From the NCBI GenBank assembly GCA_964390695.1, contig CAYMKI010000052.1, positions 1 to 17,458 of the forward strand: 17,458 bases of DNA, given 5' to 3'. The notes beneath the pieces were generated by a model that saw nothing but the letters and a program-made list of their open reading frames with translations, made no database searches and had not been told where the DNA came from. The DNA is from CAWACC01 sp964390695 (GTDB taxonomy: Bacteria > Chlamydiota > Chlamydiia > Chlamydiales > Parachlamydiaceae). This document shows positions 1-8,300 of this stretch, piece after piece (position 1 is the first letter of the stretch; the number at the start of each line of letters is the position of its first letter). A program made the position numbers and the translations under genes.

Positions 1-227
1 GTTTGGTAGTAGGCTCTAAACAGGAAGAAAGAAAAAAGGGTCAAAAAAAACACGCCGAGAGCCAAAGCAAAATATGCAGACTTCATCAAAAAAGAGAAAA
101 AGAGCATCAGGCACACGAGCTCGCCTGCAAACAGGCACAAATACAGGGCGTTAACCTTGACATAAGCCTTTACACAGCGGTCAAACTTGGATATTATTTC
201 TCCCTGGGTTTCGTGCGGATTAGCCAT
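1..227 (-). CDS. Small membrane protein, 3' end beyond the window edge
   Basis: An open frame begins at ATG 227 on the minus strand and is still open after 75 codons at the left edge. A purine-rich GGGGA stretch lies just upstream of the ATG. The visible protein has a short soluble N-terminus (about residues 1-25, start MANPHETQGE) and two strongly hydrophobic segments at about 27-47 and 51-70, rich in Phe and Leu, so it is probably an inner-membrane hairpin protein. It starts 13 bases after the dnaB stop codon on the same strand, so the two are probably cotranscribed. I do not recognise the family, and the C-terminal part is not visible. The reading-frame call is supported by the hydrophobic pattern and the operon spacing; the function is unknown. 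Confidence 0.6.
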   Translation of the reverse strand, partial: MANPHETQGEIISKFDRCVKAYVKVNALYLCLFAGELVCLMLFFSFLMKSAYFALALGVFFLTLFSFFLFRAYYQ

Positions 228-240
228 GGCGTCCCCATGT

Positions 241-1674
241 TTAATGGTTGGAAAAATTCATCTCTTCTTCCTCTTGGAAGCTTCCATATTTTATAGGAGT
301 ATAATTAGCAAATTGCACAATTTCTTTTCTATAGGTCAAATTAACACTGCCTATTCCCCCATGCCTGTTTTTGGCTATGATCAGTTCTGCCATCCCCGGC
401 TTGTCGTTAGGATCATAGTACTCCCTACGCAGCAAGAACATGACTATGTCGCTGTCTTGTTCGATGCTACCGCTTTCTCGCAAATCGCTCATCATAGGGC
501 GGTGGCCTTGCCTTTCTTCCACTTTTCGCGAAAGCTGTGAAAGGCATAAAACGGGGATATTCAGTTCTCGCGCCAGGTTTTTCAGCATGCGGGAAATTTC
601 AGAGATCTCGTTTTGCCTGTTTTCCTGTGTACGCGAAGACCCGGAACCGGTAATCAGCTGCAGGTAGTCGATCACCAGGAATTCGATGCCGTAGCTCTCT
701 TTCATGCGCCTTGCGCGGGCGCGCAGATCGGTGATTTTTAATCCCGGCTGATCATCGATGATCATGACCTGATTTTGCATTTGGCCCACGGCATTGACGA
801 TCTGCTGGAATTCATTTCCATTTAAAGAGCCGGTTTTGATCTTTTCCGATTCTACCTCGGCTTGAGAGCAGACGATACGATGCACAAGCTGTTCGGCGCT
901 CATTTCCAGCGAAAACACCCCGACAGGCTTTTGACTTTTAAAGCAGATATTTTCAGCAATATTGATGGCCAAAGCCGTTTTTCCCATCGCGGGGCGCGCG
1001 GCAAGGATCATCAAGTTGGAATTGTTCAAGCCGTTCAGCATTTTATCCAAGTCGTTAAAATGCGTGGAGATGCCCGTTATGCCTGAGCTTTGCGGCCCCT
1101 GTTGTTGATAACGCTCTTGCCGGTCTTGAAGTTCTCTTAAGAAAGGGTTTTTAGATTCCGATTTTACACCGGTCAACACTTCGCTCAGCAGTTTTCCCGA
1201 ACTGGGATTGGCGGATTGGCTGATGCTAAAAAAAGCCTGCTGGGCTTCATCCAAGGTTTCTAATACGTTATCGGGTTCCGATAAGGCTTTCTTTTCCACG
1301 ATCTGGGCTGCATGGATCATGCTGCGCAGGATCGATTTCTCCTTCACTAGGTTGACGTATTCTTCGATATAAGCCGAAGTGCCGACGTACTGAGCTAGCG
1401 TAGTTAAATAGGCGGCGCCTCCTACAGCTTTCAATTTATCTTGACGGCGGAGCTCTTCGCAGACCAGGTGCAAGTCAGCAGGCTTGTCGGTTTTATAGGC
1501 AGTCTTCAATACCTGAAAGATGAGCTTGTGTTCTGTGTAATAGAAATCGGTGTCCTCTAGGCCATCGGCTCCGATGTTAAGTGCATTGATACTGGTCAAC
1601 ATGCATCCTAGCACCATCATTTCCGATTCTTTGGAATTGGGAGCTAATTTGACTTTTATAGGTGTTTCACTCAT
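241..1674 (-). CDS. dnaB: Replicative DNA helicase DnaB
   Basis: A 477-residue protein with the full DnaB layout. An N-terminal helical domain (about 12-115), which in this family contacts DnaG primase, is followed by a linker and a RecA-like ATPase domain (about 195-460). Walker A is ARPAMGKT at 226-233, Walker B is FLVIDYLQL at 332-340, the SQLSR motif is at 380-383 and the conserved KNRHGG is at 435-440. DnaB is the ring-shaped 5'-3' helicase that unwinds DNA at the replication fork. The length is normal and nothing looks broken. I chose ATG 1674: it gives the expected start, although no good Shine-Dalgarno sequence precedes it (an A/T-rich run lies directly upstream). An upstream ATG near 1696 opens only an 8-codon out-of-frame reading that ends just past the dnaB start. 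The small membrane protein gene follows 13 bases downstream. Confidence 0.97.
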   Translation of the reverse strand: MSETPIKVKLAPNSKESEMMVLGCMLTSINALNIGADGLEDTDFYYTEHKLIFQVLKTAYKTDKPADLHLVCEELRRQDKLKAVGGAAYLTTLAQYVGTSAYIEEYVNLVKEKSILRSMIHAAQIVEKKALSEPDNVLETLDEAQQAFFSISQSANPSSGKLLSEVLTGVKSESKNPFLRELQDRQERYQQQGPQSSGITGISTHFNDLDKMLNGLNNSNLMILAARPAMGKTALAINIAENICFKSQKPVGVFSLEMSAEQLVHRIVCSQAEVESEKIKTGSLNGNEFQQIVNAVGQMQNQVMIIDDQPGLKITDLRARARRMKESYGIEFLVIDYLQLITGSGSSRTQENRQNEISEISRMLKNLARELNIPVLCLSQLSRKVEERQGHRPMMSDLRESGSIEQDSDIVMFLLRREYYDPNDKPGMAELIIAKNRHGGIGSVNLTYRKEIVQFANYTPIKYGSFQEEEEMNFSNH

Positions 1675-1786
1675 AAAAAAACCGAGGGATCTTCATTTTT
1701 CTTGCAACTATTCATTACTTAACTTCAAACATAAGATGTTGAACCATAGAGACTACCGAATAATACAAATACACAAATACAACACT

Positions 1787-2185
1787 ATGGCGCACACTAA
1801 TATAGAAGATTTTCGTAACTTTCGCAATCGTTTTTAGCGCTAAAGGCTGCAATCCTTGGATCCATCTGATGTTGAAGAAGAATTATATCAGTACATGAGC
1901 GGCGTTTGCCGTAATTTTGATTATATCTTTCAAATAAGAGATTTGAGTTGTGGACCAGCGAGCTCAAATTTCGAATAAAGAAAATATCTTTGGAATTGAT
2001 TGATGTCGTCCTTTCTAAGAAGGGTATATGTGCATATGAACTCCCTCAATTATCCTCTGAGCTCACGCTTGTCTCAGTGCTCTCCCTCCCAGTGGTTTTA
2101 TTTGTTTCAGTTTGGATTTGAATCAGGAATTAAAAAGAATTCGGGCAAGGGGGATCAAGGGCATGGTCACGGACAGGAAGATTAA
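1787..2185 (+). pseudogene. Possible decayed coding region, unknown family
   Basis: This region lies between dnaB and the terminator at 2247-2272 and has no intact gene longer than 61 codons. Read in the frame of ATG 1787 it starts MAHTNIEDFRNFRNRF, meets two stops near 1835-1843, then continues with a plausible acidic stretch (LDPSDVEEELYQYMSG) to a stop near 1978. A neighbouring frame at about 1950-2120 reads as a coherent segment ending in a hydrophobic stretch (LTLVSVLSLPVVLFVSVWI). The first frame then resumes with a hydrophilic His/Gly tail ending at 2185. Such a patchwork would fit a gene disrupted by stops and frameshifts, but it could equally be chance. I recognise no family. Confidence 0.2.
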
Positions 2186-2238
2186 CTTTTGTAGGCAGGC
2201 TGAATGTTGTCCAAACTCCAGCAATTTGCGAGTGGAGC

Positions 2239-2272
2239 AAAAAAAAATGCCGCTTTTCAGCGGCATTTTTTT
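2239..2272 (-). terminator. Rho-independent terminator of the 2298-3617 gene (possibly bidirectional)
   Basis: A perfect 8-bp stem, ATGCCGCT at 2247-2254 and AGCGGCAT at 2259-2266, closes a 4-base loop. It is flanked by an A run (2239-2246) and a T run (2267-2272). Read on the minus strand it is a GC-rich hairpin followed by at least eight U, 25 bases after the stop of the outer membrane protein gene. The T run on the plus side means it could also stop rightward transcripts. Confidence 0.85.
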
Positions 2273-2297
2273 CGGACCCTAGAATTGAAATACAAGA

Positions 2298-3617
2298 CTA
2301 TTCATTGATGTAGATGTTGAATTCTGCATCATCACATCCGCAATCGTTGTAGGCGTGTACGTCTACATGGAATTCGGAATAACAGTCTGTTAATTCTAAA
2401 TCGATTCGATCGTGCTGGCTGTCAAAGGTGGCTATAGCATCGCCATCACAACGATGAATGCAGACATCGTAATCAATCTCGCTGTTATCGCAGACATTGT
2501 AGTAATCGTTCAAATCGATATATTGGTAATAGGGAGGCGTATCAAAGCAGAAATGGCAGGGGAAGTCGTCGCTAGGCGGGCAGCAGATCTGTTCATCCAC
2601 AATGGCCAGTACTTGCGGCATATAGACAGCAGGATCGGTGACCCAACCTAAGATGTCATCAAAACCACCTACACATGGGCTGCAGCAATCATTTGGCTCA
2701 AGGCAAACCTTATTAAGCTCACAGCCGCAGACGCCAAAGGCAAAGCTTAGCTCAATTCCTGTTGTTGTGCTGGATGGCAGCTCGCGTTTACCATAAACAT
2801 GGTCGACATAGACTCCGAGTCCCAAGACACCGCAACGGTAGGCTTTGGTCCAATTAATAGCTGCTCTTAGATCATTATAAGCTTGTCTAAACTGGTAGCG
2901 GATATCCAAATCAAAATTTCTAAACAGCTTTTGATTGAAGTCCAAATTGAAGCCAACTCCAGAAAGCCGTTTTTTCGACTGATAGTGGCGGGAATAGGTG
3001 ACTTGCTGATAAACGAGCGATGGGGTGAAGGAGGCGCATCTCCATGGAGATGTAAGAAAGCCGGCTTCCACATCCCAGCTCCAGGCCCCGGCAATTTTTC
3101 TGAATAAGGTACAATCGTCCTCGGGGACTCCGAAATTGGATTGAGGGGCTCCAGCTCCTGGTTCGCAGGCGCCAAAGCTAAAACACTTGGGAGATAGAGA
3201 TTTATTAGCTGCATTCGAATAGGCAAATCCCAGCTCTAAACCGTTAAAGCAATAGGAGGGACAATCAAAATAATACTGGTATTTACCGCCGATTGCAAAC
3301 TGATGCATCCATTTACGCACTTTGCCTGTTTTGAATTCATAGTGCAGATCTTGGCTCAAATATTCTGCAGACACTTTAAAGCGATTATTTTGATCGCTGA
3401 TGAAGCCTAGCGTGCCGTTAACACGATTACTTTTAGATCCAGCTTCAACCAAGAGTGAAAATGCGGTATCATTGTTGATGAACACGGGTGTAATTGACAA
3501 GCTTCCAACTGTGAAATAATTGTCTTTTGTTTTTCCATTAGCATAAGTGTTATTTGAAACTATGCAAGATAAGAGAAACAATCCCGCACAGGTCAAAGTA
3601 CTCAGGAATTTTTGCAT
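2298..3617 (-). CDS. Cys-rich outer membrane protein, porin-like, paralogue 1
   Basis: A 439-residue secreted protein. The signal peptide is at 1-26 with the likely cut TYA|NG; LLSC at 15-18 could mimic a lipobox, but the A|NG cut is shared with the neighbouring paralogue, so signal peptidase I is favoured. Residues 27-300 alternate aromatic and polar segments as in outer membrane beta-barrels. Motifs shared with the neighbour are NGTLG (67-71), RFKV plus EYLSQ (79-89), IGGKYQY (109-115), NWT (255-257) and PAVYMPQV (329-336). It carries 25 Cys, about 23 in the mature protein, which fits the disulfide-linked outer envelope of chlamydiae. After PAVYMPQV it has a 100-residue Cys/Asp/Tyr-rich tail absent from the neighbour. 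A strong Shine-Dalgarno sequence (AGAGGGAG) precedes ATG 3617. Porin function is inferred; it may belong to the porin families of amoeba-associated chlamydiae, which I could not check. Confidence 0.75.
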   Translation of the reverse strand: MQKFLSTLTCAGLFLLSCIVSNNTYANGKTKDNYFTVGSLSITPVFINNDTAFSLLVEAGSKSNRVNGTLGFISDQNNRFKVSAEYLSQDLHYEFKTGKVRKWMHQFAIGGKYQYYFDCPSYCFNGLELGFAYSNAANKSLSPKCFSFGACEPGAGAPQSNFGVPEDDCTLFRKIAGAWSWDVEAGFLTSPWRCASFTPSLVYQQVTYSRHYQSKKRLSGVGFNLDFNQKLFRNFDLDIRYQFRQAYNDLRAAINWTKAYRCGVLGLGVYVDHVYGKRELPSSTTTGIELSFAFGVCGCELNKVCLEPNDCCSPCVGGFDDILGWVTDPAVYMPQVLAIVDEQICCPPSDDFPCHFCFDTPPYYQYIDLNDYYNVCDNSEIDYDVCIHRCDGDAIATFDSQHDRIDLELTDCYSEFHVDVHAYNDCGCDDAEFNIYINE

Positions 3618-3643
3618 AAACGTCTCCCTCTAACTGTGATCGA

Positions 3644-3684
3644 CTAGCAGCAGCTAGAATGTGATTAAAATTTGTTATTGTCAA
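3644..3684 (-). promoter_or_regulatory. Candidate promoter and leader hairpin for the 2298-3617 gene
   Basis: On the minus strand a perfect TTGACA lies at 3684-3679, followed at a spacing of 17-18 by only a weak -10 candidate (ATTCTA, about 3660-3655). Just downstream, CTAGC (3644-3648) and GCTAG (3653-3657) form a short stem with a 4-base loop, placed between the promoter and the Shine-Dalgarno sequence. The -35 match is good and the -10 match is poor, so this is tentative. Confidence 0.3.
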
Positions 3685-3687
3685 ATC

Positions 3688-3722
3688 AAATGCCCGAACC
3701 CCCCTGAGGAGGTTGGGCATTT
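3688..3722 (-). terminator. Hairpin terminator between the two outer membrane protein genes
   Basis: AAATGCCC at 3688-3695 pairs with GGGCATTT at 3715-3722, and an inner AACC/GGTT extends the stem after a one-base bulge. It lies about 50 bases after the stop of the 3774-4916 gene. The U tract on the minus side is short and interrupted, so efficiency is uncertain. A second small stem (CCTAG 3728-3732 with CTAGG 3739-3743) sits between the stop codon and this hairpin. Confidence 0.55.
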
Positions 3723-3773
3723 ATTCTCCTAGAGTTAACTAGGATGCTATATTACGTCCGATGGATGCCTTGA

Positions 3774-4916
3774 TTATGCGTTTGTCGCATTAGCATCTGT
3801 AGTTACAGCAACATTGTTGTCGCTAGCTGGAGCTGTGTTATCAGCAGCTACAGGATTAACAGCTGCTGGAGCATCAGCACCAGGAGCGTCTGCACCAGGA
3901 GCATCTGCACCAGGAGCTCCACAGTATTCAACATGTATGCCAGCTCTTGTGATAACTTGTGGCATGTATACTGCTGGAGCAGCAATCCAGTTGGCCAAGT
4001 CAGAGCAATCAGCTACACAGCAGTCTGTGTCGCAAGGTGCGCAGCAGTCGCCGAACAAGGACCAGTTGTCTACGCCGAAAGTAAAGCCTAAGCTTAGACC
4101 CAGTGTGTTGCTGGAATTGATATGCTCTTTACCCCATACATAGTTGTAGAAAATGCCGAGGCTCAGATCGCCGCATTCCATTCTGTTTGTCCAGTTCAGC
4201 AAGGCTTCGAGGAAATCATAGGCTCTTTTGTATTGGTACTCGAGGCCGAAAGAAACATCACACCATAGAGGTTGATCCAAAGCTATAGTAGCGCCAACGC
4301 CATTGATGTCTTTGTGGCAGAAATGGTGTTTTTGGAACTTCACTTGATCATAATTGATAGCAAAGTAGAGCGAACCGTTGTTCCAGCAGGTATCGATAGC
4401 TGTACCGGCTTCTAAGCCCCAGCTACGAGCACCCAAGATGCTGCGGCAGATTGTATAGCAGGAATACTCGATTGGCTCTAATTCTTTATTTTTAGCTTTT
4501 GCATAGTAACCGCCGAATTCGAAGTATTTTAGCCAGTTGCAGTAGTCATCACAGAAAATATACTGGTACTTACCGCCGATTGCCCATTGATGAACCCAGT
4601 TGTGGGTTTTTTCATGGTAGCAATCATTATGGCTGAATTTATGGTGGAATCTTTGAGAAAGATATTCGCCACCCACTTTAAAGCGGTGTTGTTCACAGCT
4701 TATTACACCCAAGGTACCGTTGAAACGGTAACTTCTGGGTCCGCCTTCCATCAATAAAGAAAAACCGGCATCTTCACACAGAAATACTGGTGTTAGTACC
4801 ACTTGAGCAACAGGAAAGAAATTGTCATCGGTTCCATTCGCTGAGGCTTTAGCTGGACAGAAATTAGCACTGATCACTGCAATCAGGCAAGCAAATAAGA
4901 AATACATTTTCCGCAT
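3774..4916 (-). CDS. Cys-rich outer membrane protein, porin-like, paralogue 2
   Basis: A 380-residue paralogue of the 2298-3617 product. The signal peptide is at 1-26 (cut ASA|NG), and a beta-barrel-like region follows to about 280. It shares FSLLMEGG (52-59), NGTLG (66-70), RFKV and EYLSQ (78-88), IGGKYQY (113-119), GARSWGLEAG (162-171), NWT (241-243) and PAVYMPQV (314-321). It has 20 Cys, with a dense cluster at 290-304 (CC, C, CC, C). The C-terminus after residue 332 differs completely from the neighbour: three GADAP repeats and then an Ala/Pro/Asn/Asp-rich, Cys-free tail, probably disordered. A strong AAGGAG precedes ATG 4916 at a spacing of 9. The gene is the upstream member of a tandem duplication and has its own structured leader and terminator. 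An abundant porin-like role is inferred from the family resemblance and the leader. Confidence 0.75.
   Translation of the reverse strand: MRKMYFLFACLIAVISANFCPAKASANGTDDNFFPVAQVVLTPVFLCEDAGFSLLMEGGPRSYRFNGTLGVISCEQHRFKVGGEYLSQRFHHKFSHNDCYHEKTHNWVHQWAIGGKYQYIFCDDYCNWLKYFEFGGYYAKAKNKELEPIEYSCYTICRSILGARSWGLEAGTAIDTCWNNGSLYFAINYDQVKFQKHHFCHKDINGVGATIALDQPLWCDVSFGLEYQYKRAYDFLEALLNWTNRMECGDLSLGIFYNYVWGKEHINSSNTLGLSLGFTFGVDNWSLFGDCCAPCDTDCCVADCSDLANWIAAPAVYMPQVITRAGIHVEYCGAPGADAPGADAPGADAPAAVNPVAADNTAPASDNNVAVTTDANATNA
3868..3921 (-). repeat. 15-bp in-frame tandem repeat encoding the GADAP tail
   Basis: Three near-identical 15-bp units (plus-strand GGAGCRTCTGCACCA) start at 3868, 3883 and 3898, followed by a partial unit at 3913. 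They encode PGADA repeats in the C-terminal tail of the outer membrane protein. Units differ by one or two bases. The period is a multiple of three, so gain or loss of units would keep the frame. Confidence 0.85.
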
Positions 4917-4943
4917 ATATGCGTTCTCCTTAGGTTAAATTAG

Positions 4944-5000
4944 GGATCCTAAAACTTTTATGATCCTTCTGAGAAAACTCTCAGAACCGAAAAATTTCGG
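4944..5000 (-). promoter_or_regulatory. Three adjacent inverted repeats in the leader of the 3774-4916 gene
   Basis: Three hairpin-forming repeats lie almost end to end just upstream of the Shine-Dalgarno sequence. GGATCCTAAAA (4944-4954) is opposite TTTTATGATCC (4956-4966) with one mismatch. CTGAGA (4969-4974) is opposite TCTCAG (4979-4984). CCGAAA (4987-4992) is opposite TTTCGG (4995-5000). If transcription starts farther right, they would form a structured 5' leader, possibly stabilising the mRNA or controlling its translation; alternatively they are operator sites. I could not place a convincing promoter for this gene between 5001 and 5150, which is A/T-rich. Confidence 0.45.
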
Positions 5001-5216
5001 CTTTCATTGTTTGATCTTGAGTCATATCAGTTTTTTCTTTTTTTCTGCAATTATTTTTTAATCAACTGCAACCCAAATTTTTTTCTCTACCGTTCAGTTA
5101 AATAAAATTTTTGCGTGGCATGTATGAAGCCTAGACCTAAATAAGCAGCTGTTCGTGGATTGAACATGAGCCACTTACACTTAAATTTAACCAATTAAAA
5201 ATTTTAAATATTCTCG

Positions 5217-5246
5217 TTGACAAACAATTTATAATTTTAATATACA
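5217..5246 (+). promoter_or_regulatory. Sigma70-like promoter for the Rhs-lipase gene
   Basis: A perfect TTGACA at 5217-5222 is followed after 18 bases by TATACA at 5241-5246, about 69 bases before the start codon. A perfect TATAAT also exists at 5230-5235 but has no matching -35 at the proper distance. The region is very A/T-rich, so chance matches are possible. Confidence 0.45.
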
Positions 5247-5314
5247 AGTTCGATTTCCTTTTCCTTTAAAATATTTTATTGCAAACAAGGTTGCCCTAAA
5301 GAAGGACAAAACAC

Positions 5315-8300
5315 ATGGTAAATGGCATTTTATGGATTATTTTTTCCTGTCTATCTTGCTGTGCACAGGCTCATATGACAGAAAATATTCATCACGAAGG
5401 CTGTTTGTGCAGCATCTCTAGCGAGAGTGATCAAGGATCGAAAGCAAATACAGAATGCGAACCCACAGCTATCGTCGACGGCAATGTCTGCGTTATCACA
5501 GGAGATTTTATAGAATCCATCACTGATTTGATGATACCTGGAATTGAACCCCTTGACCTACATAGAAGCTATTCTAGTTCTGCACCGGACACCACGAATT
5601 TACACTATGGCTGGAATTTGAACCATCATGGTTACCTGATGAAGGCTTTTGAGTTTTGCAAATTGCATGCTTTTTTTTGCCATCCCAGCGGACTGACCAT
5701 GCATTACAGTCAGCCTGTATTTAATCCTTTGGTTATTAACGAACTAAAATTTGATAAGGAAGGATTAAAAAATGGCGTCACCAACTGTGCAAACTATGAA
5801 ATTAGCGGAAGAACCAACTGCAAAAATACTCGCATTACTGTCAAAAATACCTCTAAGTTTAGAGCCGTGGATGGTGGTGGTACTAAGTTCTATTTTGGTT
5901 CTCAAACCATCCCTTCATCCTATGCCTATGTTCACCCACTGCTTCGCATCAAAAAACGCAACGGCATGCAAATCACCTACAACTACAATCACGCAAAGCT
6001 TGACAGCATCAAAATTGGACCCCCGCGCTGCGCTCCCTTTCAAGCTGTTGCTTTCACTTATCCCAATGATTTTACTACTGTGGCTTCTACTTCCGACGGC
6101 AGACAAGTATGCTATCGCATGAAAAATACAAAAGAAGGTTCGACTTTATTTAAAGTTACCTCCAACTGCGGCATTCCGCAGACCTATACCTACTCGCTTA
6201 AAAACAAACATAATCCCGCTAGAATTATTCGCAGGAAAGAACCTTTAGGCAGATACTTAGAAGTGGAGTATTATGAGGCAGGAACCCCCCTAGGTCCTGC
6301 ATCTGAGGATATTATTGACTCACACCACGATCCCCGCATAGGGCGTGTCAAAATCTTGAAGAAACCTGTAGGCACAACAGCACAGCCTATAGCCACACGT
6401 CGCTTCGAATATGACATTAAAGAGAAAGGCTGCAAGGTGCATAAAACCCTCTTGGGAGGTTCGACCAAGGTGTTCGATGCTTACGGTCATCAGGTGTGTT
6501 ATCACTACTCAGATGAACATCGCCTGACAGCCTTTGAGAAATATAAAGGGGAAGAAGAGTACAGCCTTCATTCTGTGGAAAAGTTCTATTGGGGTCCTTC
6601 GGGATCAACAAATGATAGCCTGCTGATTAGCAAAACGATGGAAGAGCCAACAGGGCGGGTTTTATCCTGCCGACATTTTACGTATGACGATCAAGGAAAT
6701 ATCCTAAGAGAATCTTGGTGGGGAAATTTAAGCGGCAACAACACGAATTCCCTCATTCTAAACAGCGAAGGTGTTCCACAGCCTAATGAAAATGAGTATT
6801 ATCAAAAAAGGTATCGCTATACTTCAGATGGTTTAAATCTAAAAATATATGAAGGAGACCTGCAGCATGCCCTCATCTACGAATATGAAGAGGGAACGGA
6901 TCGGTTGGTCAAAAAATTCATGAAATCAAAAGGAGCTATCCGCATCCGCCATTTTTACGAATATGATGCGCATGGGGCATTAGCTAAAGAAATAGTCGAT
7001 GATGGCTGCTGTGAGGAGCTGGAAAACTTATCGGAAGTTAGCGAGCGGCGCATAAAAATATCTAAAAACCGCACCGAGCATCCAGTAGGACTTCCAGAGG
7101 AAGTCTTTGAAGGTTATCAAGATCTATCATCAGGCGAATTTGTGATGTTGCGTAAATTCACCAATGATTACGATGCTCAAGGTCATTTGATTCGACAAGC
7201 ACACTACGACAGTACTCATCATCTCTGTTATGTGCTACAATGGGAATATGACAAGCAGGGCCATGTCATCCAGCACATCAATGCCTTGGGCCAGGTGATC
7301 GAAAAAAAGTATGATCTCCATGGAAATAAAATATTCGAGCAAGGGCCTAGCTGTGACTTTTACACTCTTTATCACTATGATTATGCCAATCGACTGGTTA
7401 AAACGGAAAAAATCAGCGCCGATGGCTCCTCATATGTGCAGACTTATGCCTATGACTATTTAGGCAACAAAATAGCCTCTGTCGATTACTACGGCAATGA
7501 AACTAGGTATCATTACGACGAATTCGGCAGAGTCATTCAAACGCTTTATCCCGCCGTTGCCTCTATAGATGGAACCCTTCAACATCCTTGTGAAAAATCA
7601 CAGTATGATATTTTTGGCAATCTAACCAGCTTTGAGGATGCCGAAGGTAGAAGAACGAATAAAACCTACAATCTTCGAGGACAGCCTGTTGATATTCTTT
7701 ATCCTGACGGCAAGACCGAAAAATGCACCTACGATTTAAACGGAAATTTGATTAAATCTATTTCCAAAAATGGAGCCTATGCTCTGTATACGTACGACTA
7801 CCAAAGCCGCCTGATAAAAACAGAGTATTATTCGCCTCAAGATGAACTCCTCAGTACCTCAAAGGCTGTCTACAATGCCTTTCACCTAATCGAAGAGACT
7901 GATGCTGAGGGCATAAAAACACATTACAAATATGATGATGCGGGGCGTTTGTCTATGACAAAAAAAGGATCCCAAAAGCATACCTATCACTATGACAATT
8001 TAGGACGTTTGGCAGCCACACGCGAATATTTTGGGTATGCATCCCATGAATACATCGTCAAGGCAAATAGCTATGATCTTTTGAACAGAGTCGTTGAGGA
8101 ACGCATCGAAGATGCCGAAGGAAAACTAGAGTCCTTCATTCAATATGTCTATGACTCTGCAGGACGCAAGATAGAAACTATTCGCTGCACCACAGCGGGA
8201 TTATCTACGCAAAAAATCGACTATGATATTCTAGGGAATGTCATCCAAGAAACCGATGCACTGGGACATGTGACTAGACATGTCTATCGTTACGACCATA

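Noticed and set aside
187..540. 117-codon plus-strand frame across the end of dnaB
   Set aside because: Antisense to the conserved C-terminal part of dnaB and to the start of the small membrane protein gene; no coding signals of its own.
1674..1697. Eight-codon upstream frame overlapping the dnaB start
   Set aside because: No Shine-Dalgarno sequence and nothing beyond chance suggests that it is translated or regulatory.
2867..3226. 119-codon minus-strand frame inside the first outer membrane protein gene
   Set aside because: Same strand but another frame of a gene with signal peptide and conserved motifs; a shadow.
3868..3921. Short regular repeats considered as a CRISPR array
   Set aside because: Units of 15 bp are directly adjacent with no spacers and lie in frame inside a coding region.
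3814..4143. 109-codon plus-strand frame rich in Ala, Pro and Gly
   Set aside because: It is the antisense of the GADAP-repeat tail and Cys cluster of the outer membrane protein; the low-complexity repeat keeps several frames open.
5230..5235. Perfect TATAAT upstream of the Rhs gene
   Set aside because: No acceptable -35 at 16-18 bases; in such A/T-rich sequence a chance match is likely, so the TTGACA-N18-TATACA pair is preferred.
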